DNA of 16,044 bases from Nautiliaceae bacterium. Its GTDB lineage: Bacteria; Campylobacterota; Campylobacteria; Campylobacterales; Nautiliaceae. This document shows, piece after piece, positions 14,894 to 16,044 of this stretch; position 1 is the stretch's first letter; the number at the start of each line of letters is the position of its first letter. The DNA lies in assembly GCA_027063075.1 (NCBI GenBank), contig JAMOSM010000036.1, positions 1-16,044 on the forward strand. The letters run 5' to 3'. The position numbers and the translations under genes were made by a program. The notes below the pieces were generated by a model. That model saw only the letters and a program-made list of their open reading frames with translations, was not told the DNA's origin and did not search any database.

Positions 14894-15795
14894 AAGCTAA
14901 TCGCTTTTTCAAGAGATTTCATATCAGTAATTGGAACAGTTTTTTTCTTTGTAATTTTTCTGTTTATCCCCATTAACACTTTTCCGCCAAATTCAATAAA
15001 CATATCAGCTTCATCTTCATAATTTTTAACAGACTGCTTATATAAAACAGGTTTTGTAAGCTGAATTGGTAAAAGTTCAAGTGCTTCTTGTTTTGTCGAA
15101 TATTTTTTCGCTGTTACATTACTTACAACAGGGTTGAACTCATCCTTTAGATACTCCTGCAATAAGCTTTTTAAAGGCTCAACAGCACTCTCAAGCAAAG
15201 GACAGTGACTTGCAACACTCATATTTAAAAGCATAACCCTTTTTGCTCCCGCCTCTTTTAATACAGGTTCAAGCTTTTCTAAATCCTCTCTTATCCCGGC
15301 AATTACAATCTGTCCGTCACTGTTGTAGTTTGCAGGCCATACCTGAAGGTTGCTCTTTTTAGATATTTCTTCCACCTTTTCATCATCAAGCCCTAAAACA
15401 ACCATCATTGAACCAACTTTATCTTTAAAAGCTTCATTCATAAGTTTTCCTCTTTGATGAACAAGCCTTATAGCTTCTGCTAAATCAAGCGCCCCTGCAG
15501 AATAAAGAGCACTAAACTCTCCTAAAGAGTGTCCAAGGGAAAAGTTATATTCAAAATCTTTATTCTCTTTGAAAAGTTCATAAGCAACTGCGCTGTAAAG
15601 TAAAATTGCAGGTTGAGTAAATTCAGTTTTGTTTAAATCCTCATTTTCTTCAAACATAAGTTTTTTAAAATCAACGTTTATTGCATCACTTGCAATTTCA
15701 AACATTTCACGGGCTTTAACTGAATTATCATAAAAATCTTTACCCATTCCAACAAACTGAGAACCCTGTCCCGGAAAAAGAAGACCAAGTTTCAT
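14890..15795 (-). CDS. fabD: Malonyl-CoA:ACP transacylase
   Basis: 301 residues. FabD moves malonyl groups from CoA to acyl carrier protein to supply fatty acid elongation. The LFPGQGSQFVGMG opening, the nucleophile Ser90 in GHSLGE, Arg115 in HQRGKLM, and the SVASHCPLL block with the catalytic His are all seen, in the order and spacing of the family. ATG at 15795 has AAAAGGAT upstream. It is 25 bp behind the methyltransferase gene, and a TATAAT in that gap may give it its own promoter. No other fab genes are in the window, so this is an isolated fabD in a mixed operon. Confidence 0.96.
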   Translation of the reverse strand: MKLGLLFPGQGSQFVGMGKDFYDNSVKAREMFEIASDAINVDFKKLMFEENEDLNKTEFTQPAILLYSAVAYELFKENKDFEYNFSLGHSLGEFSALYSAGALDLAEAIRLVHQRGKLMNEAFKDKVGSMMVVLGLDDEKVEEISKKSNLQVWPANYNSDGQIVIAGIREDLEKLEPVLKEAGAKRVMLLNMSVASHCPLLESAVEPLKSLLQEYLKDEFNPVVSNVTAKKYSTKQEALELLPIQLTKPVLYKQSVKNYEDEADMFIEFGGKVLMGINRKITKKKTVPITDMKSLEKAISL

Positions 15796-15814
15796 ATCTA
15801 TCCTTTTTTACAAA

Positions 15815-15820
15815 ATTATA
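15815..15820 (-). promoter_or_regulatory. Possible -10 element for fabD
   Basis: The minus strand reads TATAAT, then TTTGTAA, in the 25-bp gap before fabD. The same TATAATTTTGTAA string occurs at the ispDF promoter (2033-2045). The leader would be only about 12 bases. Plausible, but the region is AT-rich and the upstream T-run is short. Confidence 0.35.
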
Positions 15821-16044
15821 TTAAATTTTTCTTGCAATCAGAAGTGTAACCTGGCCTAAGTTAAAAGAAGAGAAAACTTCTGTTTTAAAACCGTTGTCTT
15901 CAAAAAGTTTTTTAAGCTCATTAGGAGTATAAAAATTTTCAATCGAATGAGGCAAATATTCATAAGCAGTTTTATTTTTACTGAGAATACCGCCGATTTT
16001 AGGCAAAATTTTATTTGAATAAAAATCCACGCATTCTCTTAATT
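15821..16044 (-). CDS. UbiE/MenG-type menaquinone methyltransferase (C-terminal part, cut by window edge)
   Basis: The last 74 codons of a SAM-dependent methyltransferase; the frame stays open to the right edge, reading LRECVDFYSNK at the start. The pattern FY-NK-LP-IGG-L-----AYEYLPHSIE-F, then ELKKLFEDNGF and a final hydrophobic strand (GQVTLLIARKI) is the C-terminal end of UbiE/MenG, which methylates demethylmenaquinone. The GTG at 16030 is not a start: it lies inside the conserved block and the SAM-binding domain must be upstream. It leads the gene train seen here, 25 bp before fabD. Quinone type is inferred from the taxon, since Campylobacterota use menaquinones. Confidence 0.85.
   Translation of the reverse strand, partial: LRECVDFYSNKILPKIGGILSKNKTAYEYLPHSIENFYTPNELKKLFEDNGFKTEVFSSFNLGQVTLLIARKI

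Noticed and set aside
15821..16030. Complete 69-codon gene starting at GTG 16030
   Set aside because: The frame continues upstream past the window edge, and the sequence is the C-terminal end of a UbiE/MenG-type methyltransferase, so the GTG is an internal Val codon.

Overview
The window is AT-rich, densely coded and free of mobile elements. It reads as chromosomal core sequence of a Campylobacterota (Epsilonproteobacteria) member, most likely a Nautiliales-type vent organism (Nautilia, Caminibacter or Lebetimonas). The evidence is the fused IspDF enzyme, the ispDF / atypical response regulator / ATP-sulfurylase-like / pgpA gene order that I recall from Campylobacter jejuni (Cj1607-Cj1610), an MTAN-type nucleosidase beside a menaquinone methyltransferase, and T-rich promoters with good TATAAT boxes. 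The genus is inference.

Left part, minus strand (1-1902): thiC (4-amino-5-hydroxymethyl-2-methylpyrimidine phosphate synthase) is followed by the start of an ApbC/Mrp Fe-S carrier ATPase that runs off the left edge. A near-consensus promoter lies between them. No TPP riboswitch is visible in front of thiC.

Centre-left, plus strand (about 2030-7632): after a divergent 165-bp regulatory region comes a tight operon of ispDF, an HP1021/Cj1608-type orphan response regulator, a diverged ATP-sulfurylase-like protein, a phosphoribosyltransferase-like protein, pgpA and an APC-family permease. It ends at a hairpin that probably serves both converging operons. The promoter region holds three matches to the HP1021 box (TGTTWCW) and an 8-bp-arm palindrome, which suggests that the regulator controls its own operon and perhaps thiC.

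Right part, minus strand (read from 16044 down to 7719): a long, tightly packed gene train, mostly with 1-25 bp overlaps or gaps. In order: a ubiE/menG-type methyltransferase (partial), fabD, a nitrilase-superfamily amidase resembling the glutaminase domain of NAD synthetase, MTA/SAH/aminofutalosine nucleosidase, a membrane-anchored protein of unknown function, ttcA, a small MNT-type nucleotidyltransferase, mnmA, a small unknown protein, prs, a YigZ/IMPACT protein and a secreted RNase T2. Themes are fatty acid and menaquinone synthesis, tRNA thiolation and nucleotide metabolism. No RNA genes, CRISPR arrays or insertion sequences were seen, and no gene-free stretch exceeds 300 bases.

Most of the window is ordinary housekeeping. 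The points most worth a second look are the putative autoregulatory HP1021-box cluster, the ATP-sulfurylase-like protein with altered substrate-binding motifs, the lone MNT nucleotidyltransferase between two tRNA-thiolation genes, and the unknown 102-residue protein in front of prs.
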